This document shows, in pieces, positions 1-5,487 of a stretch of DNA of 5,487 bases (within the stretch, counting starts at the first letter, position 1; every line of letters starts with the position of its first letter). Below the pieces are notes generated by a model. The model was not told where the DNA came from and did not search any database. It saw only the letters and a program-made list of their open reading frames with translations. Source of the DNA: an uncultured Thalassospira sp. (GTDB taxonomy: Bacteria; Pseudomonadota; Alphaproteobacteria; Rhodospirillales_A; Thalassospiraceae); the NCBI GenBank assembly GCA_946885765.1, contig CAMPHD010000241.1, positions 1 to 5,487 on the forward strand, given 5' to 3'. The translations under genes were made by a program, and so were the position numbers.

Positions 1-384
1 GCGCGCGAAGTCGAAAAACTTCGCAAACACGGTCGCCACGTCGCGATGGTCGGTGACGGCCTCAATGATGCACCCGCCTTGGCGGCGGCCGATGTCGGCA
101 TTGCCATGGGTGGCGGGACCGATGTTGCGATGGAAACGGCGGGTATCACCCTGATGCGATCCGATCCGGCACTTGTCGCCGGTGCGATTGATGTATCGAT
201 CGCGACACGACGCAAGATCGCACAAAACCTGTTCTGGGCGTTTGCCTATAACGTAATCGGCGTTCCTTTGGCGGCGTTTGGTATCCTCAGCCCGGCGATT
301 GCAGGGGCTGCGATGGCGCTAAGCTCGGTCTCGGTTGTCAGCAATTCGTTGTTGCTGCGCCGATGGAAAGTACGCGGAGAATAA
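1..384 (+). CDS. copA: Cu(I)-exporting P1B-1-type ATPase, C-terminal fragment (5' end outside window)
   Basis: This is the last 127 residues of a heavy-metal P-type ATPase, open from base 1 and ending at TAA 382-384. The inner-membrane pump uses ATP to export Cu(I) from the cytoplasm. Seen in the fragment: the P-domain hinge motif [10 protein letters not shown] (residues 18-27) and the following [13 protein letters not shown] stretch, both standard for the family. The last two membrane helices follow. The seventh carries N-x6-YN-x4-P (N76, Y83, N84, P89) and the eighth carries M-x2-SS (M105, S108, S109). These are the known P1B-1 signatures for the Cu+/Ag+ transport site, which argues against a Zn/Cd/Pb pump. 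The metal-binding domains, CPC motif and DKTG site lie upstream of the window and cannot be checked. A CueR-type regulator begins 2 nt after the stop, which fits a copper role. The fragment itself shows no frameshift. Confidence 0.95.
   Translation, partial: AREVEKLRKHGRHVAMVGDGLNDAPALAAADVGIAMGGGTDVAMETAGITLMRSDPALVAGAIDVSIATRRKIAQNLFWAFAYNVIGVPLAAFGILSPAIAGAAMALSSVSVVSNSLLLRRWKVRGE
376..380 (+). promoter_or_regulatory. Ribosome binding site deciding the cueR start
   Basis: GGAGA lies 6 nt before the ATG at 387, inside the last codons of copA. It favours ATG 387 over the earlier in-frame ATG at 363, which would add eight residues not typical of MerR proteins. The overlap of this site with the copA end suggests translational coupling. 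Confidence 0.7.
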
Positions 385-386
385 TC

Positions 387-770
387 ATGAACATTTCCGA
401 TGCATCACGCGATAGCGGACTTCCGGCAAAAACCATTCGTTATTACGAAGATATTGGTCTGATAAAACCGGGCCGTCTGGAAAACGGATATCGCGATTAC
501 AGCGACGATGACCTGCACAAACTGCGTTTTCTGCAACGTGCCCGTGGTCTTGGCTTTTCCGTCGAAGATTGCCGGGTTTTGCTGTCACTTTACGAGGATC
601 GCAATCGAGCTTCGGCGGATGTGAAACAGATTGCCAGAACGCATCTGATCGAGATTGAACGCAAGATCGCGGAACTGCAAAGCCTGCAAAAGACATTGGC
701 GCATCTGGTTGACGCATGCCAAGGCGATCACCGTCCTCATTGTCCCATTATCAACGATCTGGCGGGATAG
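387..770 (+). CDS. cueR: CueR-type Cu(I)-responsive MerR-family transcriptional activator
   Basis: A 127-residue protein, close to the usual CueR length of about 135. The N-terminal winged helix (about residues 1-70) contains the MerR hallmark of the type TIRYYEDIGLIKP (16-28). A long dimerisation helix follows (about 80-110). The C-terminal metal-binding loop has C111 and C119 in the arrangement C-x7-C followed by PIINDLAG, nearly identical in layout to E. coli CueR (C112, C120). S76 sits where CueR has S77, the residue linked to choice of monovalent ions (Cu+, Ag+, Au+) over divalent ones. Known CueR proteins distort a promoter with a long spacer to activate copA. That operator is not in this window and is presumably upstream of copA. 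Its start is 2 nt after the copA stop, so regulator and pump are probably on one transcript, giving autoregulation (inference). HmrR is an alternative name in alphaproteobacteria. Confidence 0.93.
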   Translation: MNISDASRDSGLPAKTIRYYEDIGLIKPGRLENGYRDYSDDDLHKLRFLQRARGLGFSVEDCRVLLSLYEDRNRASADVKQIARTHLIEIERKIAELQSLQKTLAHLVDACQGDHRPHCPIINDLAG

Positions 771-785
771 CCTGTTTCGCATGAA

Positions 786-792
786 AGAAGGA
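786..792 (+). promoter_or_regulatory. Ribosome binding site supporting the GTG start of the cytochrome c gene
   Basis: AGAAGGA ends 9 nt before GTG 802. The alternative ATG at 781 has no purine-rich site at proper distance; the bases before it are pyrimidine-rich. This is the reason for choosing the GTG start. Confidence 0.5.
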
Positions 793-801
793 AAAAGTTC
801 G

Positions 802-1278
802 GTGAAAAAGAAATCTGTTTTCGCCATCGGCGGTGCTGTGTCTACAATCGTGGTAATCGCCGGGATCATTTATGGAACCGAAAAAACGGATGACAGCACG
901 CTGGTGCGATTGCAACCCGGTGATCTGCAACTGGTTGCAACAGGCAAGAAGATCTATGATGCCAATTGTGCATCCTGCCATGGCCGCGATCTCAAGGGCG
1001 AAGCAAACTGGCGCGAACGGAACGACGATGGTTTGCTGCCTGCGCCGCCCCATGATGAAACCGGCCATACATGGCATCATCCCGATGAAGTGCTGTTCGC
1101 ACTGACCAAATACGGTCCGGCAAAAATGATCGGCGAGGGCTATCAGTCGGCAATGCCTGGGTTCGAGGACGTTTTGACCGACGAGGAAATCATTGCGTCG
1201 CTGTCTTATATCAAAAGCCGCTGGCCGCAGGAAATCCGGCAGCGTCATGACCAGATGAACCAATCCGCAGCCCGTTAA
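802..1278 (+). CDS. Membrane-anchored class I cytochrome c in the copper cluster
   Basis: 158 residues from GTG 802 (165 if ATG 781 is used). The N-terminus has three lysines and then a hydrophobic segment (about residues 5-25) with no clear signal-peptidase site, so it is likely an uncleaved anchor placing the domain in the periplasm. The single haem-binding motif CASCH (C56, C59, H60) gives covalent haem c. M118 in SAMPGF is the likely second axial ligand. A His-rich stretch between them (H84, H89, H92, H93, around HTWHHPDE) is unusual for a simple electron carrier and could bind metal (inference). I recall similar short cytochromes with a GHTWHHPD-like motif near copper-resistance genes in other proteobacteria, but cannot verify it here. 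It starts 31 nt after cueR (10 nt for the ATG), with no terminator between, so it is probably in the copA-cueR transcript. Its electron partner is unknown. Confidence 0.9.
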   Translation: MKKKSVFAIGGAVSTIVVIAGIIYGTEKTDDSTLVRLQPGDLQLVATGKKIYDANCASCHGRDLKGEANWRERNDDGLLPAPPHDETGHTWHHPDEVLFALTKYGPAKMIGEGYQSAMPGFEDVLTDEEIIASLSYIKSRWPQEIRQRHDQMNQSAAR

Positions 1279-1283
1279 CACAG

Positions 1284-1312
1284 AAAGCCCGGCAGGATGC
1301 TGCCGGGCCTTT
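1284..1312. terminator. Rho-independent terminator, probably bidirectional, between convergent genes
   Basis: A 9-bp perfect stem (1287-1295 with 1300-1308, GCCCGGCAG against its complement) closes a 4-nt GATG loop. It is flanked by AAA on the left and, after one unpaired C, TTT on the right, which can extend the stem. On the + strand a T-rich stretch (TTTATGTTCTT) follows. On the - strand CTTTC follows, a weaker tract. It ends the copA-cueR-cytochrome unit and may also stop transcripts coming from the histidine kinase gene. Confidence 0.85.
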
Positions 1313-1332
1313 ATGTTCTTACACTATAAAAC

Positions 1333-2445
1333 CTAAACGCGGGGCAGCGTGATCCGAACCGTCGTGCCTTTGCCAAGATCGCTTTCGATGCTCAGCCGTC
1401 CGCCATGCAACTCGACCAGAAGCTTCGCCAGTGGTAGGCCAAGACCTGTGCCGGCACTTTCCTTGACCCCCGAAGGATGCAATTGCGAGAACCGGGCAAG
1501 GGCGCGGGGAATGTCATTCGGGCTCATGCCGACACCATTATCCTGCACGGCAAAGCAGATTTCATGATCCAATACCGTTAATGTCAGCGAAATCTGACCC
1601 TTGTCCGGAGTGAACTTGGCTGCGTTGCTCAGGATATTGATCAGGATTTGTTTCAGCTTCAGCCGGTCGCATGGCATCACCAGCGGTTTTTCCGGCAAAT
1701 TCAGAGTCAGTTTGTGATGCCGCTTTTTGATGTCGTCGCGGACAAGCTTTGCTGCTTCCTGCGTCACGGAACCGATGTCATCCTCGGCCAGTTGCAGCGC
1801 CATCGAACCGTTTGACAGTTTGGAAACATCAAGAACATTGTTCACGAGTTCCAGAAGGTGGGTTCCGGCCTCGTGAACGTCTCGTCCGCAATCGCGATAA
1901 CTTTCGGAAAGCTCGCCCAGCACGCCTTCGGCGATCAATTCGGAATTGCCGATGATGGCGTTAAGCGGGGTGCGCAATTCATGCCCCATATTGGCAATGA
2001 AGTCGGATTTCGATGCATTGGCATCTGACCGGTCGCGATTCTGTTCCATCAAGGTGCGTTCTGCCTGTTGCTGCCGGTCATTTTCCAGAAGCGTCATCAG
2101 GACGGCGGTGCGTGTTTCGTTGTCGCGGAAATATTCAAGCGGTGCGATGGACAGATCGCAGACATGACTGTCATTGCTGGCATTGACCAGCACGATATCC
2201 CCGCGCCAGGTTCGGCCCGATGCAAACACATCATCAATGTCATTCAGAAGTCCGGGTGACAGAAAACCTGCCTTGCGCCCGATCATCCGGTCACGTGCAA
2301 CATTGATCAATTTCGCCATGGCGTCGTTACACTGCAAAACCTTGCCGCTACGGTCGCAAATCACAGCGGCGTAGGGCAAAGCATTCAGTACAACCTGATC
2401 TGCCAATGGCGCGGTTTCCGCGTCAATAAGGGAGTCTGTGGTCAT
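1333..2445 (-). CDS. Soluble PAS-domain sensor histidine kinase, orphan
   Basis: 370 residues with no membrane segment, so a cytoplasmic kinase. A PAS-like sensor domain covers about residues 17-122, followed by a short linker rich in Q, E and R (about 123-147) that may be coiled coil. The HisKA domain has the phospho-acceptor H155 in the H-box NMGHELRTPLNAI. The ATPase domain has the N-box around N274 (ILSNAAKFTP), G1 DNGVGM (302-307), F-box ARFSQ, G2 GTGLGL (332-337) and the final G-K-G-T (358-361), so all catalytic boxes are intact. The start at 2445 is chosen because AGGGG lies 5 nt before it; ATG 2463 would add six residues with a poorer site. No response regulator or receiver domain is visible. 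It follows dadA by 39 nt on the same strand, so co-transcription is likely. The signal and partner cannot be read from the sequence. The H-box style resembles alphaproteobacterial PleC/DivJ-like kinases. Confidence 0.92.
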   Translation of the reverse strand: MTTDSLIDAETAPLADQVVLNALPYAAVICDRSGKVLQCNDAMAKLINVARDRMIGRKAGFLSPGLLNDIDDVFASGRTWRGDIVLVNASNDSHVCDLSIAPLEYFRDNETRTAVLMTLLENDRQQQAERTLMEQNRDRSDANASKSDFIANMGHELRTPLNAIIGNSELIAEGVLGELSESYRDCGRDVHEAGTHLLELVNNVLDVSKLSNGSMALQLAEDDIGSVTQEAAKLVRDDIKKRHHKLTLNLPEKPLVMPCDRLKLKQILINILSNAAKFTPDKGQISLTLTVLDHEICFAVQDNGVGMSPNDIPRALARFSQLHPSGVKESAGTGLGLPLAKLLVELHGGRLSIESDLGKGTTVRITLPRV

Positions 2446-2450
2446 GTCGG

Positions 2451-2455
2451 CCCCT
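2451..2455 (-). promoter_or_regulatory. Ribosome binding site deciding the histidine kinase start
   Basis: On the - strand AGGGG sits 5 nt before the ATG at 2445-2443. The upstream ATG at 2463 has only a weak GGA at similar distance, so the shorter protein is preferred. Confidence 0.5.
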
Positions 2456-2484
2456 GGTCCCATCGTTATCCAGTAATCAATCGT

Positions 2485-3735
2485 TTAAAAACGGTCGATG
2501 CCCAGTCCGAGAAGCGAGATGTCAGGTGTGCGACCGTCGATCAGATCGGCAACCGCCTTTCCAGAACCACAACTCATGGTCCACCCCAATGTCCCGTGCC
2601 CCGTATTAAGATACAGATTATCATATTTGGTATCACTAATAACAGGGGCAGAATCCGGGGTTACGGGACGAAGTCCCGACCAGAACTCGATTGTCGAACG
2701 ATCACCGGAATTTGGAAACAATTCGAATGCCTTATCGGCAATCATCTTTTGGCGTCGTTCCGACATTCTGAGATTGTAGCCGTCGAGTTCCGCTGTCCCC
2801 GCGGCCCGAAGCCGGTTTCCAAGCCGCGAATAGACCATCTTTACACTGTCGTCGATCAGGGCCACCTGCGGTGCGCCGTTATATCCCGTGGTATCAATGC
2901 TGATCGAATATCCCTTGCATGGGTAAACTGGCAAATGGATGCCAAGCGGCTTTAAAAGAAGCGGACTGTAACTGCCAAGACACATAAGATAGCGATCACC
3001 GGAAATATCGCCCTGATCCGTGACGACGGCGGTAATGCGGCCCTGTTCCTGTTTCAGTCCGGTGATGATGGTGTCGAGTTTGAATACTGCACCCCGTTGA
3101 CGGCACCGGTCCGCTAGAAGTTCGGTAAATTTGCGTGCATCGCCGCTTTCATCGTCGGGCGTAAAACTGCCGCCGATGATTTTGGCATTGCTGTCGCGCA
3201 ATGCCGGTTCGATTTCAAGGCATTCCTCGGCACTGACCATATGGCGGTTCAGGCCGAACTCCTGCATCTGGCGTGTTGCCTTTTCAACCGTTGCCAGCTC
3301 GTTCTCGTTGCGGCAGACGTGAAGAATACCCTGTTCAAGGTGATCATATTCAAGGCCAAGAGTACTGCGCAGGTCTTTCAGGCAGGCGCGGCTGTATGTC
3401 GCGACGCGCAATGCCTTTTCAAGGTTCTCGCGGGCCCGTTTGTCAGTGCAGTTGCGCAGGAAACGCAGGCCCCATGAAAACAATTGCGGGTCCCAACGCA
3501 TCCGGAACAGAAACGGCGCTTCTTCGCGGCCAAGCCATTTCAGAATTTGTGCCGGAGTATGTTCGTTCGCCCACGGTGTCGCGTGGCAGGCGGAAATCTG
3601 GCCGCCATTGGCAAAGCTTGTTTCCTGTCCGGCGGCGTGCTGTCGGTCGATGACCGTAACCTGATGGCCGTTTTCCAAAAGATACCAGGCCGCCGTCGTC
3701 CCGATGACTCCAGCGCCCATCACGACAACATGCAT
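2485..3735 (-). CDS. dadA: D-amino-acid dehydrogenase, FAD-dependent (DadA)
   Basis: 416 residues, close to E. coli DadA (432). The enzyme oxidatively deaminates D-amino acids, typically D-alanine, to the 2-oxo acid and ammonia, passing electrons via FAD to the respiratory chain at the inner membrane. Seen: the N-terminal dinucleotide fold GAGVIG (7-12) ending in VTVIDR (26-31), the family stretch ETSFANGGQIS (38-48), KGYSI (274-278), WSGLRPVTPD (352-361) and the C-terminal FAD/substrate signature NTGHGTLGWTMSCGSG (377-392). These match DadA closely rather than glycine oxidase or sarcosine oxidase. The start has GAGG about 10 nt upstream, a rather long spacing. No alanine racemase gene (dadX), a common partner, lies next to it; instead a histidine kinase gene follows by 39 nt. 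The gene is divergent from nnr. Several DadA paralogues are common in proteobacteria, so the exact D-amino acid is uncertain. Confidence 0.93.
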   Translation of the reverse strand: MHVVVMGAGVIGTTAAWYLLENGHQVTVIDRQHAAGQETSFANGGQISACHATPWANEHTPAQILKWLGREEAPFLFRMRWDPQLFSWGLRFLRNCTDKRARENLEKALRVATYSRACLKDLRSTLGLEYDHLEQGILHVCRNENELATVEKATRQMQEFGLNRHMVSAEECLEIEPALRDSNAKIIGGSFTPDDESGDARKFTELLADRCRQRGAVFKLDTIITGLKQEQGRITAVVTDQGDISGDRYLMCLGSYSPLLLKPLGIHLPVYPCKGYSISIDTTGYNGAPQVALIDDSVKMVYSRLGNRLRAAGTAELDGYNLRMSERRQKMIADKAFELFPNSGDRSTIEFWSGLRPVTPDSAPVISDTKYDNLYLNTGHGTLGWTMSCGSGKAVADLIDGRTPDISLLGLGIDRF

Positions 3736-3778
3736 GCCGGAAAAGCCTCGTTGCAGATCGTTAAGTACGCGTTAGTCT

Positions 3779-3807
3779 CTGACTCGCGATTGCGTTTGCA
3801 ATATACT
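3779..3807 (+). promoter_or_regulatory. Candidate sigma-70 promoter for nnr
   Basis: CTGACT (3779-3784) and TATACT (3802-3807) are separated by 17 nt. They match the -35 consensus at 4 of 6 positions and the -10 at 5 of 6. Transcription would start near 3814, leaving a leader of about 80 nt before nnr. Confidence 0.5.
3789..3802. repeat. Perfect inverted repeat ATTGC-N4-GCAAT in the divergent promoter region
   Basis: ATTGC (3789-3793) and GCAAT (3798-3802) are separated by GTTT. The element occupies the spacer of the nnr promoter and touches its -10 box; it also overlaps the possible dadA -10. A dyad in this place could be an operator acting on one or both genes. The regulator is unknown. 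Lrp/AsnC-type proteins control dadA in some bacteria, but this site does not by itself identify one. A 5+5 bp dyad can also occur by chance. Confidence 0.35.
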
Positions 3808-3894
3808 GATCGGGAAAACAAATAGCTACCGGTGTCTGTTCGATTTCCGGATGATCGGACAACTACCCCAAAGTACCGAATGTGACAGGTGAAA

Positions 3895-5352
3895 ATGTTC
3901 GAAATCCTGACCGCCGAACAGATGTACGAAGCCGACCGCAAAACCATCGATGCTGGAACGACTGGCGATGTTCTGATGGAAAATGCCGGGGCGGCCGTTG
4001 TTGCAGAAATCGTCTCGCGCTGGACGCCGCGTTCCGTAGCGGTGCTATGTGGTCCGGGCAATAACGGTGGCGACGGATTTGTTGTTGCCCGTCTGCTGCG
4101 TCATGCCGGTTGGTCGGTGCGGTTAGGATTACTGTGTGAAGCTGAAAAGCTTACCGGCGATGCCGCATTGAATGCCGGGCGTTGGGACGGTGCGGTCGAG
4201 AGGCTTTCGCCCGCATTGCTGGTCGGGGCTGACCTGATTGTTGATTGCCTGTTTGGCGCCGGGCTCGCCCGATCAATCGAAGGTGAACTTGCCGAACTGG
4301 TTTGTGCCGTAAATGCCTGTAGCGTGCCGGTTATCGCCGTTGATGTGCCAAGTGGTGTTGATGGTAACGGCGGTGAAGTGCGCGGTGTATCGATCAAGGC
4401 GGATGTGACCGTGACATTCTGTCGTCCAAAACCGGGGCATTATTTATTGCCCGGTCGCGTTTTGTGCGGGCAGGTAATTGTGCGTGATATCGGTATAACC
4501 GATCAGACCATCCGCGATATTCGCCCGTCTTTGATGCGGAATGAGCCCGGTATCTGGCGGGCGGGAATACACTGGCCGGGCGTTGACGGACACAAATATC
4601 ATCGTGGTCATCTGCTGGTGGTGGGTGGTGCATCCATGACCGGGGCAGGGCGACTGGTAGCACGTGCGGCGCGGCGCGCCGGGGCAGGGTTGCTTACGGT
4701 TGTTGCTGACCCTTCAGCGCTTCCGGTCTATGCGGCTGACAGCCCGGGCATCATGACGGCCTCGATTGCCAGTCTGGACGACCTTTTAAAGGATTGCCGC
4801 CACAATGCGCTGATCATCGGGCCGGGATTTGGTGTCGGGGATGAAACATGCAGTCGTATCATTCCGCTGCTGCATTATTGTCGGTGCACGGTTCTGGATG
4901 CCGATGCGCTGACAAGCTTTGCCGAACAACCAAGTACGTTGTTTTTCGCCATTCAGGGGCCCACGGTCCTGACGCCGCACGAAGGTGAATTTGCTCGTCT
5001 GTTTCCTGATATCGAAGGCGATAAGCTAAGTCGTGCGCGTGCCGCTGCCAAGCGAAGCGGGGCAACTGTCCTGATCAAAGGGGCGGATACGGTAATTGCC
5101 GCACCCGATGGCCGGGCAGCAATCAATGCGATTGATGCGCCGTGGCTGGCAACGGCCGGATCGGGTGATGTGCTTGCGGGGATTATTGGCGGACTGATGG
5201 CACAGGGCATGGAAATGTTTGATGCGGCCTGCATGGGGGCGTGGCTTCATGCCCGCTCCGGGGCCGATCTTGGCCCGGGTCTGATCGCCGAAGACATTCC
5301 GGAACATCTGCCAGTTTTGCTGGGCGAACTTTGGCATGCATTGCCCAAATGA
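3895..5352 (+). CDS. nnr: Bifunctional NAD(P)H-hydrate repair enzyme Nnr (epimerase + ADP-dependent dehydratase)
   Basis: 485 residues, the usual size for the fused protein. It repairs hydrated NADH and NADPH in the cytoplasm. The N-terminal YjeF_N epimerase domain (about 1-215) interconverts the R and S hydrates. It shows NAGAAV (30-35), GPGNNGGDGFVVAR (53-66), DCLFGAG (117-123) and AVDVPSGVDG (148-157) with D150, the expected catalytic Asp. The C-terminal ribokinase-like domain (about 225-485) dehydrates the S form using ADP. It shows GGASMTGAGRLVARAA (244-259), GPGFG (309-313), LDADAL (334-339), TPHEGEF (360-366), IKGADT (394-399) and the catalytic loop AGSGDVLAG (421-429) with D425. Both domains look complete. 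ATG 3895 is chosen because AGG lies 5 nt upstream; GTG 3889, two codons earlier, has no such site. From memory, some Rhodospirillales have glnB and glnA downstream of this gene; that cannot be tested here. Confidence 0.96.
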   Translation: MFEILTAEQMYEADRKTIDAGTTGDVLMENAGAAVVAEIVSRWTPRSVAVLCGPGNNGGDGFVVARLLRHAGWSVRLGLLCEAEKLTGDAALNAGRWDGAVERLSPALLVGADLIVDCLFGAGLARSIEGELAELVCAVNACSVPVIAVDVPSGVDGNGGEVRGVSIKADVTVTFCRPKPGHYLLPGRVLCGQVIVRDIGITDQTIRDIRPSLMRNEPGIWRAGIHWPGVDGHKYHRGHLLVVGGASMTGAGRLVARAARRAGAGLLTVVADPSALPVYAADSPGIMTASIASLDDLLKDCRHNALIIGPGFGVGDETCSRIIPLLHYCRCTVLDADALTSFAEQPSTLFFAIQGPTVLTPHEGEFARLFPDIEGDKLSRARAAAKRSGATVLIKGADTVIAAPDGRAAINAIDAPWLATAGSGDVLAGIIGGLMAQGMEMFDAACMGAWLHARSGADLGPGLIAEDIPEHLPVLLGELWHALPK

Positions 5353-5487
5353 TTTAACAGATCGAACACAAAAGGTCCGTGTTCCTGTCATTAAGATCGG
5401 GTTGGTTTGGTGTCTGGCGAAATGCAGCAGCGATCAAAATATCAATGGCTGTGGACGTTGCTTAAAACGGACCACGTATAATAATAA
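5353..5487 (+). other. Non-coding region after nnr, to the window end
   Basis: 135 nt with no convincing coding frame. It holds a weak inverted repeat, GAACAC (5364-5369) and GTGTTC (5379-5384) around a 9-nt loop, not GC-rich and not followed by a T-tract, so it is not a clear terminator for nnr. The far end carries a candidate promoter, listed separately. Read-through from nnr into the next gene remains possible. Confidence 0.5.
5453..5482 (+). promoter_or_regulatory. Candidate sigma-70 promoter for a gene beyond the window
   Basis: A perfect TATAAT (5477-5482) is preceded, after 18 nt, by TGGACG (5453-5458), which matches TTGACA at 4 of 6 positions. It would drive a + strand gene beginning after the window. 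The end is AT-rich, which raises the chance of a random TATAAT. Confidence 0.4.

Larger units (their letters stand above)
3736..3894. promoter_or_regulatory. Divergent dadA / nnr intergenic region
   Basis: 159 nt between two outward-reading genes, so it must hold promoters for both. The + strand promoter (3779-3807) is the clearest. For dadA, TATATT on the - strand (3805-3800) is a possible -10, but the hexamer at the right distance upstream (TAGCTA, 3828-3823) is a poor -35, so the dadA promoter is unsettled. If the + promoter is correct, nnr has a leader of about 80 nt in which I see no strong hairpin or riboswitch. A palindrome is listed separately. Confidence 0.6.

Noticed and set aside
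655..801. A longer cytochrome c reading that begins at ATG 655 inside cueR
   Set aside because: It would overlap cueR by over 110 nt, and its extra N-terminus (residues before MKEGK) does not look like a signal or anchor. The lysine-rich start plus hydrophobic helix begins at 781-802.
751..1281. Open frame on the - strand opposite the cytochrome c gene (176 residues)
   Set aside because: No recognisable motif, unusual Cys/His-rich composition typical of antisense frames, and it fully opposes a gene with clear haem motifs.
2482..2493. Palindrome CGTTTAAAAACG at the dadA stop
   Set aside because: Short AT-centred symmetry around a stop codon with only a 2-nt centre; it cannot form a useful hairpin and is unlikely to terminate transcription.
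3847..3860. TCCG-N6-CGGA dyad in the nnr leader
   Set aside because: Half-sites of 4 bp are expected by chance in sequence of this composition; no further symmetry supports it.
3720..4061. Open frame on the - strand across the dadA/nnr intergenic region
   Set aside because: It overlaps the starts of both divergent genes, has no family motif, and is a shadow of the nnr and intergenic sequence.
5364..5384. Inverted repeat GAACAC...GTGTTC as an nnr terminator
   Set aside because: The stem is only 6 bp with a 9-nt loop, not GC-rich, and no run of T follows.
5026..5391. Open frame on the - strand opposite the nnr end (121 residues)
   Set aside because: It lies mostly antisense to the conserved dehydratase domain and shows no family features.
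5446..5463. Sigma-54-like TGGC...TTGC element
   Set aside because: There are 8 nt between TGGC and TTGC where the consensus requires 7 (GG-N11-GC rather than GG-N10-GC). The spacing is normally strict, so it is not annotated as a site.

Overview
The window looks like a chromosomal segment of an alphaproteobacterium. The base composition is moderate (my estimate is mid-50s % GC). The best fit by gene style is a Rhodospirillales-type marine genus such as Thalassospira; that is an impression from protein style and composition, not a database match. No mobile element, tRNA, rRNA, CRISPR array or broken gene is visible. The coding density is high and every gene belongs to a known family.

Left part (1-1278, + strand) is a copper-homeostasis cluster. 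It starts with the C-terminal end of a Cu(I)-exporting P1B-1 ATPase (copA, cut by the window edge). A CueR-type MerR regulator follows only 2 nt after its stop, and then a small membrane-anchored class I cytochrome c with a His-rich patch. The three are tightly packed and probably co-transcribed. A strong GC-rich hairpin at about 1284-1312 ends this unit and sits between convergent genes.

Middle part (1333-3735, - strand) reads in transcription order as dadA (D-amino-acid dehydrogenase), then a soluble PAS-histidine kinase 39 nt downstream with no response regulator in view. The spacing suggests a two-gene operon that couples D-amino-acid oxidation to a sensor kinase of unknown signal.

Right part (3895-5352, + strand) is a complete bifunctional Nnr, which repairs damaged (hydrated) NAD(P)H. 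It is divergent from dadA. The shared intergenic region carries a good sigma-70-like promoter for nnr and a perfect 5+5 bp palindrome overlapping it. The last 135 nt are non-coding and end in a perfect TATAAT box, probably a promoter for a gene beyond the window.

I found no convincing undescribed system. The points most worth a second look are the cytochrome c in the copper operon, the kinase paired with dadA, and the palindrome in the dadA/nnr promoter region.
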